Source of the DNA: Firmicutes bacterium UBA3553
GTDB taxonomy: Bacteria; Bacillota; Clostridia; Tissierellales; Sedimentibacteraceae
Assembly (NCBI GenBank): GCA_002381185.1
Contig: DFOA01000023.1
Coordinates: forward strand, 1-44,853
Direction: 5' to 3'
Length of the DNA: 44,853 nt
In this document: piece by piece, positions 31,596 to 40,282 of the stretch
How positions within the stretch are numbered: the first letter of the stretch is position 1
Layout of the letters: the number at the start of each line of letters is the position of its first letter
The notes under the pieces: model-generated
Databases searched by the model: none
What the model was told of the DNA's origin: nothing
Seen by the model: the letters and a program-made list of their open reading frames with translations, nothing else
Translations under genes and position numbers: made by a program

Positions 31596-33445
31596 GTGAA
31601 AATAATGTAAGAAGAAATAATCAGGGACCTATGATGGGCGGTCGCGGAATGGCCAGACCGGCAGAGAAACCCAAGAACTTTAAAGCAACCATGAGCAAGC
31701 TGCTCCAGTACTGCAAAGGCTACTTACCGGCTATTATCACTGCGCTGGTTGCAGCTGCGGCAGGAACAATTTTGCAGATTGTCGGACCGGATAAACTAAA
31801 GGACATGACCAATGAAATCAGCAAGGGTCTTCCGGCTCTGATAGAAGGGGTACCGGTAATGAATAACATTGATATGGATGCTGTAGCACATATTGCATGG
31901 TTATTGGTGTTCTTTTATTTAGGTTCAATGCTGCTGAATCTGTCGCAGAGTCTTATGATGGCGACAGTAACACAGAAAATCTCAAAAAAGATGCGCACGG
32001 ATATTTCCAGGAAGATTAACCGCCTGCCACTCAAATATTTTGACCGCACCAGCCACGGGGATGTATTAAGCCGTGTGACCAATGATGTGGATACTATCGG
32101 ACAGACTTTGAACCAGAGCATTGGAACCCTGGTAACTTCTATAACCATGTTGTTTGGCTCGTTGATTATGATGTTTTACAACAACTGGATTTTGGCGCTG
32201 ACCGCGGTTGGTTCCAGTGTAATCGGATTTGCTCTGATGATGCTTATAATGGCTAAATCACAGAAACATTTTGTAGTGCAGCAGAGAGAGCTTGGAAGGA
32301 TTAACGGGCATATTGAGGAAATATATACCGGACATAATGTTGTAAAGGTGTATAACGGAAGCAAGGATGCAAAGAAAACCTTTGAAGATATTAACAGTAA
32401 GCTCTATCACAGTGCTTGGAAGTCTCAGTTTTTATCAGGACTTATGATGCCGCTCATGGGCTTTGTAGGAAATCTCGGTTATGTAACAGTATGTGTGGTA
32501 GGAGCAGCGCTCGCAATGAATGGAACTATTTCCTTCGGAGTTATTGTTGCATTTATGTTGTATATTCGTTTCTTTACGCAGCCTCTTTCGCAGATGGCTC
32601 AGGCATTTAATAATCTGCAGAGAACAGCTGCAGCGGGAGAGCGTGTGTTTGAGTTCCTTGATGAAGAGGAGCTGATTAATGAAGATCAGAAGCAGAAACA
32701 GCTTTATAATGTAAAAGGTGATGTCGAATTTAAACACGTGAAATTTGGTTACACCCCTGATAAGACTATCATTCATGACTTTTCAGCCAATGTGAAAGCA
32801 GGGCAGAAGGTTGCCATTGTAGGCCCCACCGGTGCAGGAAAGACGACCATAGTAAATTTGCTGATGCGCTTTTATGAGCTTGATGGTGGTGAAATCAGGC
32901 TGGATAATATCCCTATCAGTCAGGTTCCAAGAGAGAATGTGCATGAACAGTTTGGTATGGTTTTACAGGATACCTGGCTCTTTGAAGGAACTATCCGGGA
33001 TAACATCGTATATGGTAAGCAAGGGGTTACACAAGAACAAGTTGTTTCTGCTTGTAAGACTGTGGGACTCCATCATTTCATAAAAACCATGCCGGAGGGA
33101 TACAATACTATTTTGAATTCCAAGGCAAGCCTTTCAGAAGGACAAAAGCAGTTAATTACCATTGCTCGTGCAATGATACAGAATGCACCTCTTTTGATAC
33201 TAGATGAGGCAACCAGTTCTGTGGATACACGTACGGAACAAATTGTTCAACGTGCAATGGATAAACTGACGGACGGACGAACATCATTTGTAATTGCACA
33301 TCGACTTTCTACAATAAAAAATGCTGATTTGATCATGGTAATGAAAGATGGAGATATTATTGAAAGCGGCACTCATAATGAATTGCTCCAGAATGCTGGA
33401 TTCTATGCTGAACTATATAATAGTCAATTTGAACAATCTGCTTAG
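31592..33445 (+). CDS. Heterodimeric multidrug ABC exporter subunit with active ATP site
   Basis: A 617-residue exporter half with a short Arg/Gly-rich N-terminal tail (NQGPMMGGRGMARPAEKPKN), six membrane segments, and an ATPase domain with Walker A GPTGAGKTT, catalytic Walker B LLILDEATSSVD and H-loop IAHRLST intact. Its signature is LSEGQKQ rather than LSGGQ, the change expected in the subunit that pairs with a partner having a degenerate Walker B site. Together the two form one exporter with one active ATP site, as in BmrCD and TM287/288. Confidence 0.93.
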   Translation: MSENNVRRNNQGPMMGGRGMARPAEKPKNFKATMSKLLQYCKGYLPAIITALVAAAAGTILQIVGPDKLKDMTNEISKGLPALIEGVPVMNNIDMDAVAHIAWLLVFFYLGSMLLNLSQSLMMATVTQKISKKMRTDISRKINRLPLKYFDRTSHGDVLSRVTNDVDTIGQTLNQSIGTLVTSITMLFGSLIMMFYNNWILALTAVGSSVIGFALMMLIMAKSQKHFVVQQRELGRINGHIEEIYTGHNVVKVYNGSKDAKKTFEDINSKLYHSAWKSQFLSGLMMPLMGFVGNLGYVTVCVVGAALAMNGTISFGVIVAFMLYIRFFTQPLSQMAQAFNNLQRTAAAGERVFEFLDEEELINEDQKQKQLYNVKGDVEFKHVKFGYTPDKTIIHDFSANVKAGQKVAIVGPTGAGKTTIVNLLMRFYELDGGEIRLDNIPISQVPRENVHEQFGMVLQDTWLFEGTIRDNIVYGKQGVTQEQVVSACKTVGLHHFIKTMPEGYNTILNSKASLSEGQKQLITIARAMIQNAPLLILDEATSSVDTRTEQIVQRAMDKLTDGRTSFVIAHRLSTIKNADLIMVMKDGDIIESGTHNELLQNAGFYAELYNSQFEQSA

Positions 33446-33487
33446 CAAGTTGGTGTTAACATGCACTATATGTAATGAAATATAAAA

Positions 33488-33548
33488 ATATACCTTTACA
33501 GATGGTCAGGGTTTGGAAGAAATCCGCATTTGTAAAGGTGTATTTTTT
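33488..33548 (+). terminator. Terminator of the ABC exporter operon
   Basis: ATATACCTTTACAGATG (33488-33504) pairs with CATTTGTAAAGGTGTAT (33527-33543), with a few imperfect pairs, followed by TTTTT. Confidence 0.8.
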
Positions 33549-33667
33549 ATGCATCAGACGTTTAATTGGCGGTGACATATTTAAGGATAGCGATATACAG
33601 TTAAAAGTGAGGCAAAACTTGAATCATAGGCTTTATTGTTAAGCACTTCTTATCAGAAAGCAAATAA

Positions 33668-33721
33668 TAGTTGACAACGCAATTAAAAGAAAGTATACTT
33701 CATTAGTTGCGTAGTCAACTA
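33668..33721 (+). promoter_or_regulatory. Promoter inside a 15-bp inverted repeat (MarR/MATE module)
   Basis: TAGTTGACAACGCAA (33668-33682) and TTGCGTAGTCAACTA (33707-33721) are inverted copies with one mismatch and a 24-bp spacer. The left arm holds the -35 TTGACA (33671-33676); the -10 TATACT (33694-33699) is in the spacer at 17 bp. A dimeric repressor bound to both arms would shut the promoter. Confidence 0.82.
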
Positions 33722-33789
33722 ATAGAGATAGATACTTGCTAGAATTAATACATTTATAATAAGGTGAGAGGAATTTAGGATAAGGAATT

Positions 33790-34260
33790 ATGGCAAAGCG
33801 CATAGGCAGATTAAATTCAATTCTTTACAGGAAAAGTCAAATATATTTAGGAAAGGCATTAGAGCCATATAATATTACATCTGGGGAATACCCTATACTA
33901 ATCTATTTAGATCGAAAGAACGGTATAACGCAGGAAGAATTGTCATCACATTTATACATTGATAAATCAGCAGTAACAAGAGCAATACAATCTCTTGTAC
34001 TGAAAGGATTTGTAGAGAAAATTAAAGACAAAGGCGATCAGAGATGCAATAAAATATATTTGACGCTTAAGGGGCACAATGTGCAGGCTCATATAGATAA
34101 AGCATTAGATGAATGGAACGCTATTTTAATGATGGATATGAATAAAAAAGAGCAAGATGATGTTTATGAGTTGCTTGAACACATGGTAGACAACGTTAAA
34201 ATGGAATTCTTGGGGGAAAACGGACAGAAAATAAAAGACAGAGAAACAGGAGACGAGTGA
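33790..34260 (+). CDS. MarR family transcriptional regulator (MATE pump)
   Basis: A 156-residue MarR protein with the winged helix TQEELSSHLYIDKSAVTRAIQSLVLKGFVEKIKDKGDQRCNKIYLTLKG (about residues 45-94). Its stop codon overlaps the start of the MATE gene (TGATG), so the two are co-translated. The inverted repeat at the promoter is its likely operator. Confidence 0.94.
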   Translation: MAKRIGRLNSILYRKSQIYLGKALEPYNITSGEYPILIYLDRKNGITQEELSSHLYIDKSAVTRAIQSLVLKGFVEKIKDKGDQRCNKIYLTLKGHNVQAHIDKALDEWNAILMMDMNKKEQDDVYELLEHMVDNVKMEFLGENGQKIKDRETGDE

Positions 34261-35642
34261 TGGAAGAGAATAAAATTAATCCACTGGGGTCAGAACCCGT
34301 AAACAATTTACTTAGACAATTTGCTGTGCCCAGTATAATTGCTATGCTGGTAAGTGCACTGTACAACATAGTAGATCAGTTTTTTATCGGAAGAAGTGTA
34401 GGAGAATTGGGTAATGCCGCAACAAATGTTGCATTTCCGCTTTCGATTTCCTGTATAGCTATAGCGTTGCTGTTTGGAATCGGTGGAGCATCTGCATTCA
34501 ATCTTTCCATGGGAAAAGGAGAGAGAGAGGAAGCGGTTTATTATGTAGGAAATGCTGCAGCCATGCTTTTTCTCTGCGGTACAGTATTATGTATAACTGC
34601 ACAGATTTTCTTGACTCCGATGCTTAAATTTTTTGGATCACCTGCAAATGTATTGGATTATGCAAGGGTTTATACCAGCATTACATCTTTTGGATTTCCA
34701 TTTTTAATACTTGCGGCAGGAGGAGGCCATCTGATACGTGCAGACGGCAGCCCTAAATTTACCATGATATGCAATCTTACCGGTGCAGTTATTAATACAA
34801 TTCTTGATGCATTCTTTGTGTTCGGCTTAAATATGGGAATAGCAGGAGCTGCGGCTGCAACTGTTATAGGCCAGGCGGTGTCCGGATTTATGGCATTTAA
34901 TTATTTTAGGCATTATAAAACAGCTGCAATAAGAAAAAAACATTTAAGAATAAATATAAAATATATCAAAAGAATTATATCTCTTGGATCAGCACCCTGC
35001 AGCAATCAGCTTGCAATGATGGTGGTTCAGATTGTAATGAACAAATCACTGACACATTATGGGGCTTTGTCAGCCTACGGAGAAGCAATTCCTTTGGCCA
35101 GTGCAGGAATTATTACAAAGGTCAATCAGGTGTTTTTCTCCTTTATAATAGGTATATCACAAGGGTTACAGCCGATTGTCAGCTTTAATTATGGTGCAAA
35201 GAAGTATTTTCGCGTAAAGAATGCATATATGCGTGCAGCTTCTTATGGACTTGGTATAGCGCTGACAGCATTTATAATATTTCAGTTTCTGCCGCGCCAG
35301 ATTATTTCTTTGTTTGGAAACGGGTCTGACGAATATTATCAGTTTGCTGAAAGCTATTTTAGAATATTTTTACTATTTACATTCTTAAACTTTTTGCAGC
35401 CTATTACTTCTAACTTTTTTACGGCAATAGGGAAACCTCAAAAGGGTATTTTTCTATCGTTGACCAGGCAAATTATTTTTCTGCTGCCGCTCATACTGAT
35501 TTTACCGCTGTTTATCGGAATTGATGGAATATTGTACGCCGGTCCTATTGCAGATCTTACGGCTGGATTGATAGCTATTACTATGATTTTAATGGAATTG
35601 AAGAATAAACATTATAAGTGTGATAACTCACTTATGAAATAG
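34260..35642 (+). CDS. MATE family multidrug efflux transporter
   Basis: A 460-residue MATE protein with 12 predicted membrane segments in two similar halves. The N-terminal signature PLGSEPVNNLLRQFAVPSIIAMLVSALYNIVDQFFIGRSVG and the second-half features SLGSAPCSNQLAMMVVQIVMN and ISQGLQPIVSFNYGAK are typical of the DinF/MepA group, which export cationic drugs in exchange for Na+ or H+. ATG 34260 has AGGAG seven bases upstream; a GTG three bases earlier is possible. Confidence 0.94.
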   Translation: MEENKINPLGSEPVNNLLRQFAVPSIIAMLVSALYNIVDQFFIGRSVGELGNAATNVAFPLSISCIAIALLFGIGGASAFNLSMGKGEREEAVYYVGNAAAMLFLCGTVLCITAQIFLTPMLKFFGSPANVLDYARVYTSITSFGFPFLILAAGGGHLIRADGSPKFTMICNLTGAVINTILDAFFVFGLNMGIAGAAAATVIGQAVSGFMAFNYFRHYKTAAIRKKHLRINIKYIKRIISLGSAPCSNQLAMMVVQIVMNKSLTHYGALSAYGEAIPLASAGIITKVNQVFFSFIIGISQGLQPIVSFNYGAKKYFRVKNAYMRAASYGLGIALTAFIIFQFLPRQIISLFGNGSDEYYQFAESYFRIFLLFTFLNFLQPITSNFFTAIGKPQKGIFLSLTRQIIFLLPLILILPLFIGIDGILYAGPIADLTAGLIAITMILMELKNKHYKCDNSLMK

Positions 35643-35663
35643 AATACAATGAACAAAATATTA

Positions 35664-35703
35664 TTAAGCAGGCCGCATCTTTAAGAAGATGCGGCCTGCT
35701 TAA
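35664..35703. terminator. Bidirectional terminator between MATE and Fe-S genes
   Basis: TTAAGCAGGCCGCATCTT (35664-35681) pairs perfectly with its complement at 35686-35703 through TAAG. The arms end in A/T runs suited to both strands, and the flanking genes converge. Confidence 0.9.
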
Positions 35704-35734
35704 TAAATAGGAATTTGTCAGTTTCATGTTTTGA

Positions 35735-36436
35735 TTAGTGCTCATCAATATAATGATTCAGCTTATCATGGTACACATCGATTCTCGTTTCCTGTGGTTC
35801 TGTTCCTTCATTTAAAACCAAATCAACCATATGGTGAGGGATTTTCCCACCTATAGCCATGGATTTAATGCAGGAAACACAATAGACCGCAACATCCTGA
35901 CAAGGCATCTGAGCAGCACGCTTTTTTTGAAGTTCTGCAACTTTTTCGACTGGAAGATGAGGATAGAAATTATCTCCGCAGCAGATGGACTTTGTTCCGC
36001 TGTATTCAGAATCAATGATTTCTATATTCATTTTCCGTAAAATACTTCTGACTGCTGCATGCACCTGAGGCTTTGGACGATACGAACAAGAGTCATGAAC
36101 AGAAACCGTCAACCCTGTATGGTCCGGCAAGGGCAGACTTTTAATGTTATCCAATATTTCCCATAGTGAATTTGTCTGTATGCCTTTGTATAGCGAACGA
36201 AATCTTCTGTCACAGCCTGCGCAGTTGTTGATAATTGTAGCGCCATGAGGCAGCCGGGGATTATGATGACAGCAAAAACCGTGAAACTGTACTGGTCCAA
36301 AGTATTTGTTCAACATATCCAGTATTTTTCGTCCGGATTCAGGCTTGTAGATACTTAATGCGCATCCAGGATTGAAGTAACATTTTTCTAAATCAATACC
36401 AGAAATTTTAATACTCGGAATCCGAATCCCATCCAT
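35735..36436 (-). CDS. Cysteine-rich CCG-domain Fe-S protein
   Basis: A 233-residue protein with two cysteine-rich (CCG/DUF224-type) modules like those of heterodisulfide reductase subunit B and glycolate oxidase GlcF: FNPGCAL...GFCCHHN...NNCAGCD in the first half, and HDSCSYR...SICCGDNFYPH...YCVSCIKSM in the second. These motifs bind unusual [4Fe-4S] clusters and act in thiol/disulfide or electron transfer. It is the last gene of the alkylation-repair operon, overlapping ogt by one base (TAATG), which is an unexpected partner. Function unknown. Confidence 0.82.
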   Translation of the reverse strand: MDGIRIPSIKISGIDLEKCYFNPGCALSIYKPESGRKILDMLNKYFGPVQFHGFCCHHNPRLPHGATIINNCAGCDRRFRSLYKGIQTNSLWEILDNIKSLPLPDHTGLTVSVHDSCSYRPKPQVHAAVRSILRKMNIEIIDSEYSGTKSICCGDNFYPHLPVEKVAELQKKRAAQMPCQDVAVYCVSCIKSMAIGGKIPHHMVDLVLNEGTEPQETRIDVYHDKLNHYIDEH

Positions 36437-36912
36437 TATTGAGCCTCCTTGAGTGTTGTTTGGTTTCGTTCAAGCTCCAGCAGAGCCTTTTTCATGCCAA
36501 GGCCGCCGGCATAACCAATTAAACTGCCATTTGTTCCTATTACCCGATGACATGGAACTACAATCATCATCGGGTTTTTATTGTTTGCCATGCCCACCGC
36601 ACGGCTTGATTTCGGACTGCCTACCGACTCAGCTATCTGCTTGTATGTACGTGTTTCCCCGTATGGAATTTGACAAAGTGCATTCCACACCTTTTTCTGG
36701 AACTCCGTACCATGAAGTTCATATGGGAAGTTGAGTGTCTTGCGTGTACCCTTGAGATACTCGCGTATCTGGTCAAAAGCCAGATCGGAAAGTGCTGAAT
36801 GCTCGTTGCAGGAGTCGATTTGTTTTGTATGTCTCAAAAAAGTGACTGCAGTATCGGTATACCCTATTTTCAAAATTCCGAATTCAAAATCATAAAAAGC
36901 ATATCTGTTCAT
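36436..36912 (-). CDS. ogt: Methylated-DNA--protein-cysteine methyltransferase
   Basis: A 158-residue O6-methylguanine-DNA methyltransferase. The acceptor cysteine is in MIVVPCHRVIGTNGSLIGYAGG, and the helix-turn-helix that flips the base is in YGETRTYKQIAESVGSPKSSRAVGMANNKNP. It removes alkyl groups from O6-guanine in a suicide reaction. It overlaps ada by four bases (ATGA) and the Fe-S gene by one. Confidence 0.95.
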   Translation of the reverse strand: MNRYAFYDFEFGILKIGYTDTAVTFLRHTKQIDSCNEHSALSDLAFDQIREYLKGTRKTLNFPYELHGTEFQKKVWNALCQIPYGETRTYKQIAESVGSPKSSRAVGMANNKNPMMIVVPCHRVIGTNGSLIGYAGGLGMKKALLELERNQTTLKEAQ

Positions 36913-37457
36913 TTTTTATATTCCTTTCTGTATACAGCAGGAGATAATCCCGTGCTGTTTTTGAAAAAGCGGTAAAACGATGACAATCCTCCAAATCCTA
37001 CGGAATATGCGATATCAATAATATCAGTATCGGTGTCCGAAAGCAGCCGTTTTGCTTCCTCCAAACGCAGATTGCCCACATATTCAGAAAGCGTAACACC
37101 GTATTCATCTTTAAAAATTTCAGACATTCGGTGTTGTGACACCCCCAGATGCCGCAGTTCCTGATTCAATTTACATCTCTTGCGAAAAGAATCGTCCAAC
37201 AATTGTTTTGCCTTTTCTGCAATTTCCTTGATTGGCTGATAATCCAAAAGATCGCTTCTGCAGCGCTTGCAGGGGCGAAATCCTTCGGACCTGGCCTGTT
37301 GCGCGGTATCAAAAAAACATACATTTTTACGTATCGGCAGTTTTGATTTACAGGAGGGACGGCAATAAATACCGGTAGATTTTACTGCATAAAAAAAGAT
37401 ACCGTCATAGGATGCATCATTTTCGGTCACAGCTTTCCACATTTCTTCCTGCGTCAT
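36909..37457 (-). CDS. adaA: Ada-type methyl sensor and AraC-family activator (AdaA-like)
   Basis: A 182-residue protein combining the Ada N-terminal zinc domain (residues about 1-75; TGIYCRPSCKSK and RPCKRC supply the four zinc cysteines, one of which accepts methyl from DNA phosphotriesters) with an AraC helix-turn-helix (IIDIAYSVGFGGLSSFYRFFKNSTGLSPAVYRK). Once methylated it should activate this operon. The start at 37457 follows AAAGGAGGCAAAG; the longer reading from 37529 has no binding site and lies inside alkA. It lacks the methyltransferase half of E. coli Ada, which is supplied here by ogt, as with AdaA/AdaB of Bacillus. Confidence 0.92.
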   Translation of the reverse strand: MTQEEMWKAVTENDASYDGIFFYAVKSTGIYCRPSCKSKLPIRKNVCFFDTAQQARSEGFRPCKRCRSDLLDYQPIKEIAEKAKQLLDDSFRKRCKLNQELRHLGVSQHRMSEIFKDEYGVTLSEYVGNLRLEEAKRLLSDTDTDIIDIAYSVGFGGLSSFYRFFKNSTGLSPAVYRKEYKK

Positions 37458-38107
37458 TTCTTTGCCTCCTTTTTCTTTTTTAGTGCACAGTCTCGCATTT
37501 CTGGAATAGCTCCTCCTGCAATCACCCAAAGATACAGGCTAGCCACCGTTCCGTAGGGTGAGTACCGTCTTGCGTATTTTTCAAACTTTTTTCTATCTAT
37601 GCTTCTGTGATGATACAGCATCCTCATACCGCGGTGAATTGCAAGGTCTCCGAAGCTTACAATATCGGGACGCTTCATGCAGAAGGTCATAATCATTTCC
37701 GCAGTCCATACACCAATACCTTTCAAGGCCGAAAGTTCCTTTATGACCTCGGCATCAGGCAGATAGTTAAGTGCATCAATGTCAAATTCTTCGTTTCTGA
37801 CTTTCACTGCAAAATCTTTAATGTACCCGGCCTTTTTGAATGTCATACCTAGTTTTTGAAGTTCAGTAAGTTCAAGTGAGCATATTGCATCAGCATTGAT
37901 AATCTCAATACTGCCGTTAAGCCTTTTCCAGATAGTTGCCTGCGCTCGGGTAGATATCTGCTGTCCGATAATATGATAAACGATGGAGGCGAAAAGATCC
38001 GAGTCAACCTCCCGGTATATATGTCCGATTCGATCAATTGCAGCACCAAGAAGTTTGTCGCGTTTTTTTAAAAATTCAATCTCTTTACTGCCGTATTCAA
38101 AATACAA
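37454..38107 (-). CDS. alkA: DNA-3-methyladenine glycosylase II (AlkA type)
   Basis: A 217-residue HhH-GPD glycosylase that removes 3-methyladenine and other alkylated bases. The helix-hairpin-helix is LSALKGIGVWTAEMIMTF, and the catalytic Asp is in IVSFGDLAIHRG. It lacks the N-terminal beta domain of E. coli AlkA, like many short Firmicute forms. TTG start at 38107 with GGAGGTGAT, a perfect anti-16S match, seven bases upstream. First gene of the operon; it overlaps ada by four bases. Confidence 0.92.
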   Translation of the reverse strand: MYFEYGSKEIEFLKKRDKLLGAAIDRIGHIYREVDSDLFASIVYHIIGQQISTRAQATIWKRLNGSIEIINADAICSLELTELQKLGMTFKKAGYIKDFAVKVRNEEFDIDALNYLPDAEVIKELSALKGIGVWTAEMIMTFCMKRPDIVSFGDLAIHRGMRMLYHHRSIDRKKFEKYARRYSPYGTVASLYLWVIAGGAIPEMRDCALKKKKEAKK

Positions 38108-38133
38108 AAAATCACCTCCGATATTGTAAGTAT

Positions 38134-38183
38134 AGCATAGACATTAGTGACTTTCTTCTCAATTATGGACATTCAATTATGGA
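38134..38183 (-). promoter_or_regulatory. Promoter and candidate Ada box of the repair operon
   Basis: On the minus strand TTGAGA (38157-38162) and TATGCT (38134-38139) are 17 bp apart. The 11-mer TCCATAATTGA occurs twice, at 38159-38169 and 38173-38183 as read on that strand; the nearer copy overlaps the -35. A direct repeat just at and upstream of -35 is where an AraC-type activator such as methylated Ada would bind. Confidence 0.6.
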
Positions 38184-38209
38184 GTCAATATAATTTGAGT
38201 TTTTAAATA

Positions 38210-38764
38210 TCAATTTTGAAATATTAACAGAATTACTGTCATGAGAATTAAGGGAATGCCTATAACCGAGCTTAATATTGTAATTGCAGTTCGGATTTTA
38301 TCATCATTTTTTATTAAGATAGATAAAAGCCTATAAAACAAAATCCCGATTATTCCACCGGCACAGTTTAAAAGGATATCATCTATATCAGCAGCACCAA
38401 TAGCAAGCACAAACTGTATGATTTCGACTGACAAACTTATAATAATAACAAAAAAGATACTGACAAATATTCTTTTGTCTTTTTTTAATAACTGCAAATA
38501 AATTCCTAAGGGAATAAATAAGCCAATATTGCCTAATATATTTTTAAGAACAACAGAACGTGAGACATAAAAAGTTCCTGTTAAATAGCCTTTAATGGTC
38601 CGAAAAGGCAATATGTTGATGCTTCTGAATATAGGCCTGCCTTCGTTTAATAATTCCAAGGGAGAAACATACTTGAAAATTATTATTGATAGAGATAAAA
38701 TAATATAGAAAACCAAGATGGTATATAAAAATGCTGATTGAATTATCCTGTTGTTTTTACTCAT
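38210..38764 (-). CDS. VanZ-like family membrane protein
   Basis: A 184-residue protein with about five membrane segments. The VanZ motif region is clear: RPIFRSINILPFRTIKGYL, NILGNIGLFIPLGIYLQLL and SLSVEIIQFVLAIGAADIDDILLNCAGGIIGILFYR. VanZ confers low-level teicoplanin resistance in enterococci, but most chromosomal homologs are uncharacterised. ATG 38764 (MSKNNR) is chosen with GGGGTGGG upstream; a TTG at 38776 would add four residues. Confidence 0.85.
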   Translation of the reverse strand: MSKNNRIIQSAFLYTILVFYIILSLSIIIFKYVSPLELLNEGRPIFRSINILPFRTIKGYLTGTFYVSRSVVLKNILGNIGLFIPLGIYLQLLKKDKRIFVSIFFVIIISLSVEIIQFVLAIGAADIDDILLNCAGGIIGILFYRLLSILIKNDDKIRTAITILSSVIGIPLILMTVILLIFQN

Positions 38765-39096
38765 TGCCCACCCCAAGTATTAATGTCAGTACTGCCCGGA
38801 TATTTAAATAATAGTATTTCCATAAAACAAACTGCTAATATGTTCTACTATATTATTATAACAAAAAAAATTATAAAATTGAAATATAAATATAAATATA
38901 CTTAAACCATTCTGACATGTAGATGAAATAAACTTTATTAAATTATTTGAGGAGGAATTACATATTAAATTGCTTACAGGGAAACGGACATTTGAGCATA
39001 CATAAAATCATTATAGATAATAAAAATCATTTATGATATAATCATAGAAGATATAAAAATATGTGATAAACTTAACAAATCAGGAGGATAATAGCG
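38765..39096 (+). promoter_or_regulatory. Intergenic region with extended -10 promoter and orphan Shine-Dalgarno
   Basis: An AT-rich gap between divergent genes. TGATATAAT at 39034-39042 is an extended -10 for the phosphatase gene. At 38949-38955 a strong GAGGAGG stands before an ATT (38964) or TTG (38970) that would give only an 11-14-codon peptide ending at 39003. I see no other gene. Confidence 0.45.
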
Positions 39097-40245
39097 ATGG
39101 AGAGTAGCTTTGATATGCTGAAAATAAATGAGATAATAGCTGATATGATTGATGATCATATTTTGGTTTGTAATCCAGAAGGTGAAATTATTTTCTCAAA
39201 CAAGGCTATGCAGTCGTACTTAGGTTATTCTGATATAGAATTAAAACAAAAGAGCTTTTTAGATATCATTGCAGATATTCACACAAATAAGGCAAAATCT
39301 ATTATTAAAAATGCATCAGAAAAACCTTCTGGTTTGGAGGAACTTTTATTTAATGGCAAACACGGCTTGACGAAACTTCATAGTAGGCTATTTCAGAAGA
39401 ATAATCTTATATTTGTTTATGGTAACGAAAAATATGTGGAGTATGAAAGATTAAGAAAAAAGCTGGATGTTGAAATTGCAAATGCCATTAAGATTCATAA
39501 AAGGTCTCTCCCGGAGAGTCTTCCCGATACAGAAGATATCTCTTTTGCTTCCTTATATATTCCGGCACAAGAGTTAGGCGGAGATTTGTTTGATGTGTTT
39601 AAGGTAGACAATGGCTTGCTAAACGACTATTTTGAACAGTATGTATGCTTTACAGCCGATGTGTCGGGACATGGGTTAGATAGCGCTATGCTTGCTATCT
39701 TTGTTAAGGATACTATAAGAAGTTATTTCAGACTTAAACATATACCGGGACAAGTACTGTCACCTAAAGAAATCATGCATTTTTTTGTTGAACAATATAT
39801 AAAAGAAGGGTATCCAATAGAATATCTTGTCTGCATTTTCTTGGTTGTATTTGATTTAAAGACAAATGAATTGACTTATTGTAATGCAGGTTTTCATATG
39901 TGTCCTGTATTGGTCAGAGATAAAGAAAACATAATAGAGCTGAACAAAGGAGGACTTCCAATTTCAACAGCAATAGAGGAGGATTTATATAAGTATGAGG
40001 ATCATTCTCTGCATCTGTCTACGGGGATGACTTTGTTTATTATGTCTGATGGATTGCCGGAGCAAAGATCTAATAATGAATTTTATGAGGACAGACTAAA
40101 AAAGTTGTTTGCCGAAGTTTATAGTCTGAAACCCGTTAATATTGTCCAAAAAGTCCATGAAGATTTTAATGATTTTTTAAAATATGAGAAAATCAATGAT
40201 GATATAACCTTAGTTGTAGTAAAATTATCAAAAACATTGAAGTAG
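39097..40245 (+). CDS. PAS-domain PP2C-type serine phosphatase (RsbU/SpoIIE family)
   Basis: A 382-residue protein: PAS sensor domain (about residues 10-115, VCNPEGEIIFSNKAMQSYLGYSD), a helical linker (about 118-145), then a PPM/PP2C phosphatase domain with metal-binding GGDLFD, ADVSGHGLDSAM, MSDGLPEQR and NDDITLVVVK. Relatives dephosphorylate anti-anti-sigma factors to release sigma factors under stress, or act on other phosphoserines. No anti-sigma or anti-anti-sigma gene is adjacent. Start ATG with AGGAGG (39081-39086). Followed 37 bp later by a small ferritin-like gene. Confidence 0.9.
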   Translation: MESSFDMLKINEIIADMIDDHILVCNPEGEIIFSNKAMQSYLGYSDIELKQKSFLDIIADIHTNKAKSIIKNASEKPSGLEELLFNGKHGLTKLHSRLFQKNNLIFVYGNEKYVEYERLRKKLDVEIANAIKIHKRSLPESLPDTEDISFASLYIPAQELGGDLFDVFKVDNGLLNDYFEQYVCFTADVSGHGLDSAMLAIFVKDTIRSYFRLKHIPGQVLSPKEIMHFFVEQYIKEGYPIEYLVCIFLVVFDLKTNELTYCNAGFHMCPVLVRDKENIIELNKGGLPISTAIEEDLYKYEDHSLHLSTGMTLFIMSDGLPEQRSNNEFYEDRLKKLFAEVYSLKPVNIVQKVHEDFNDFLKYEKINDDITLVVVKLSKTLK

Positions 40246-40282
40246 TATAATCGAAACTTATGAGATAAAGGATGGATATTGT

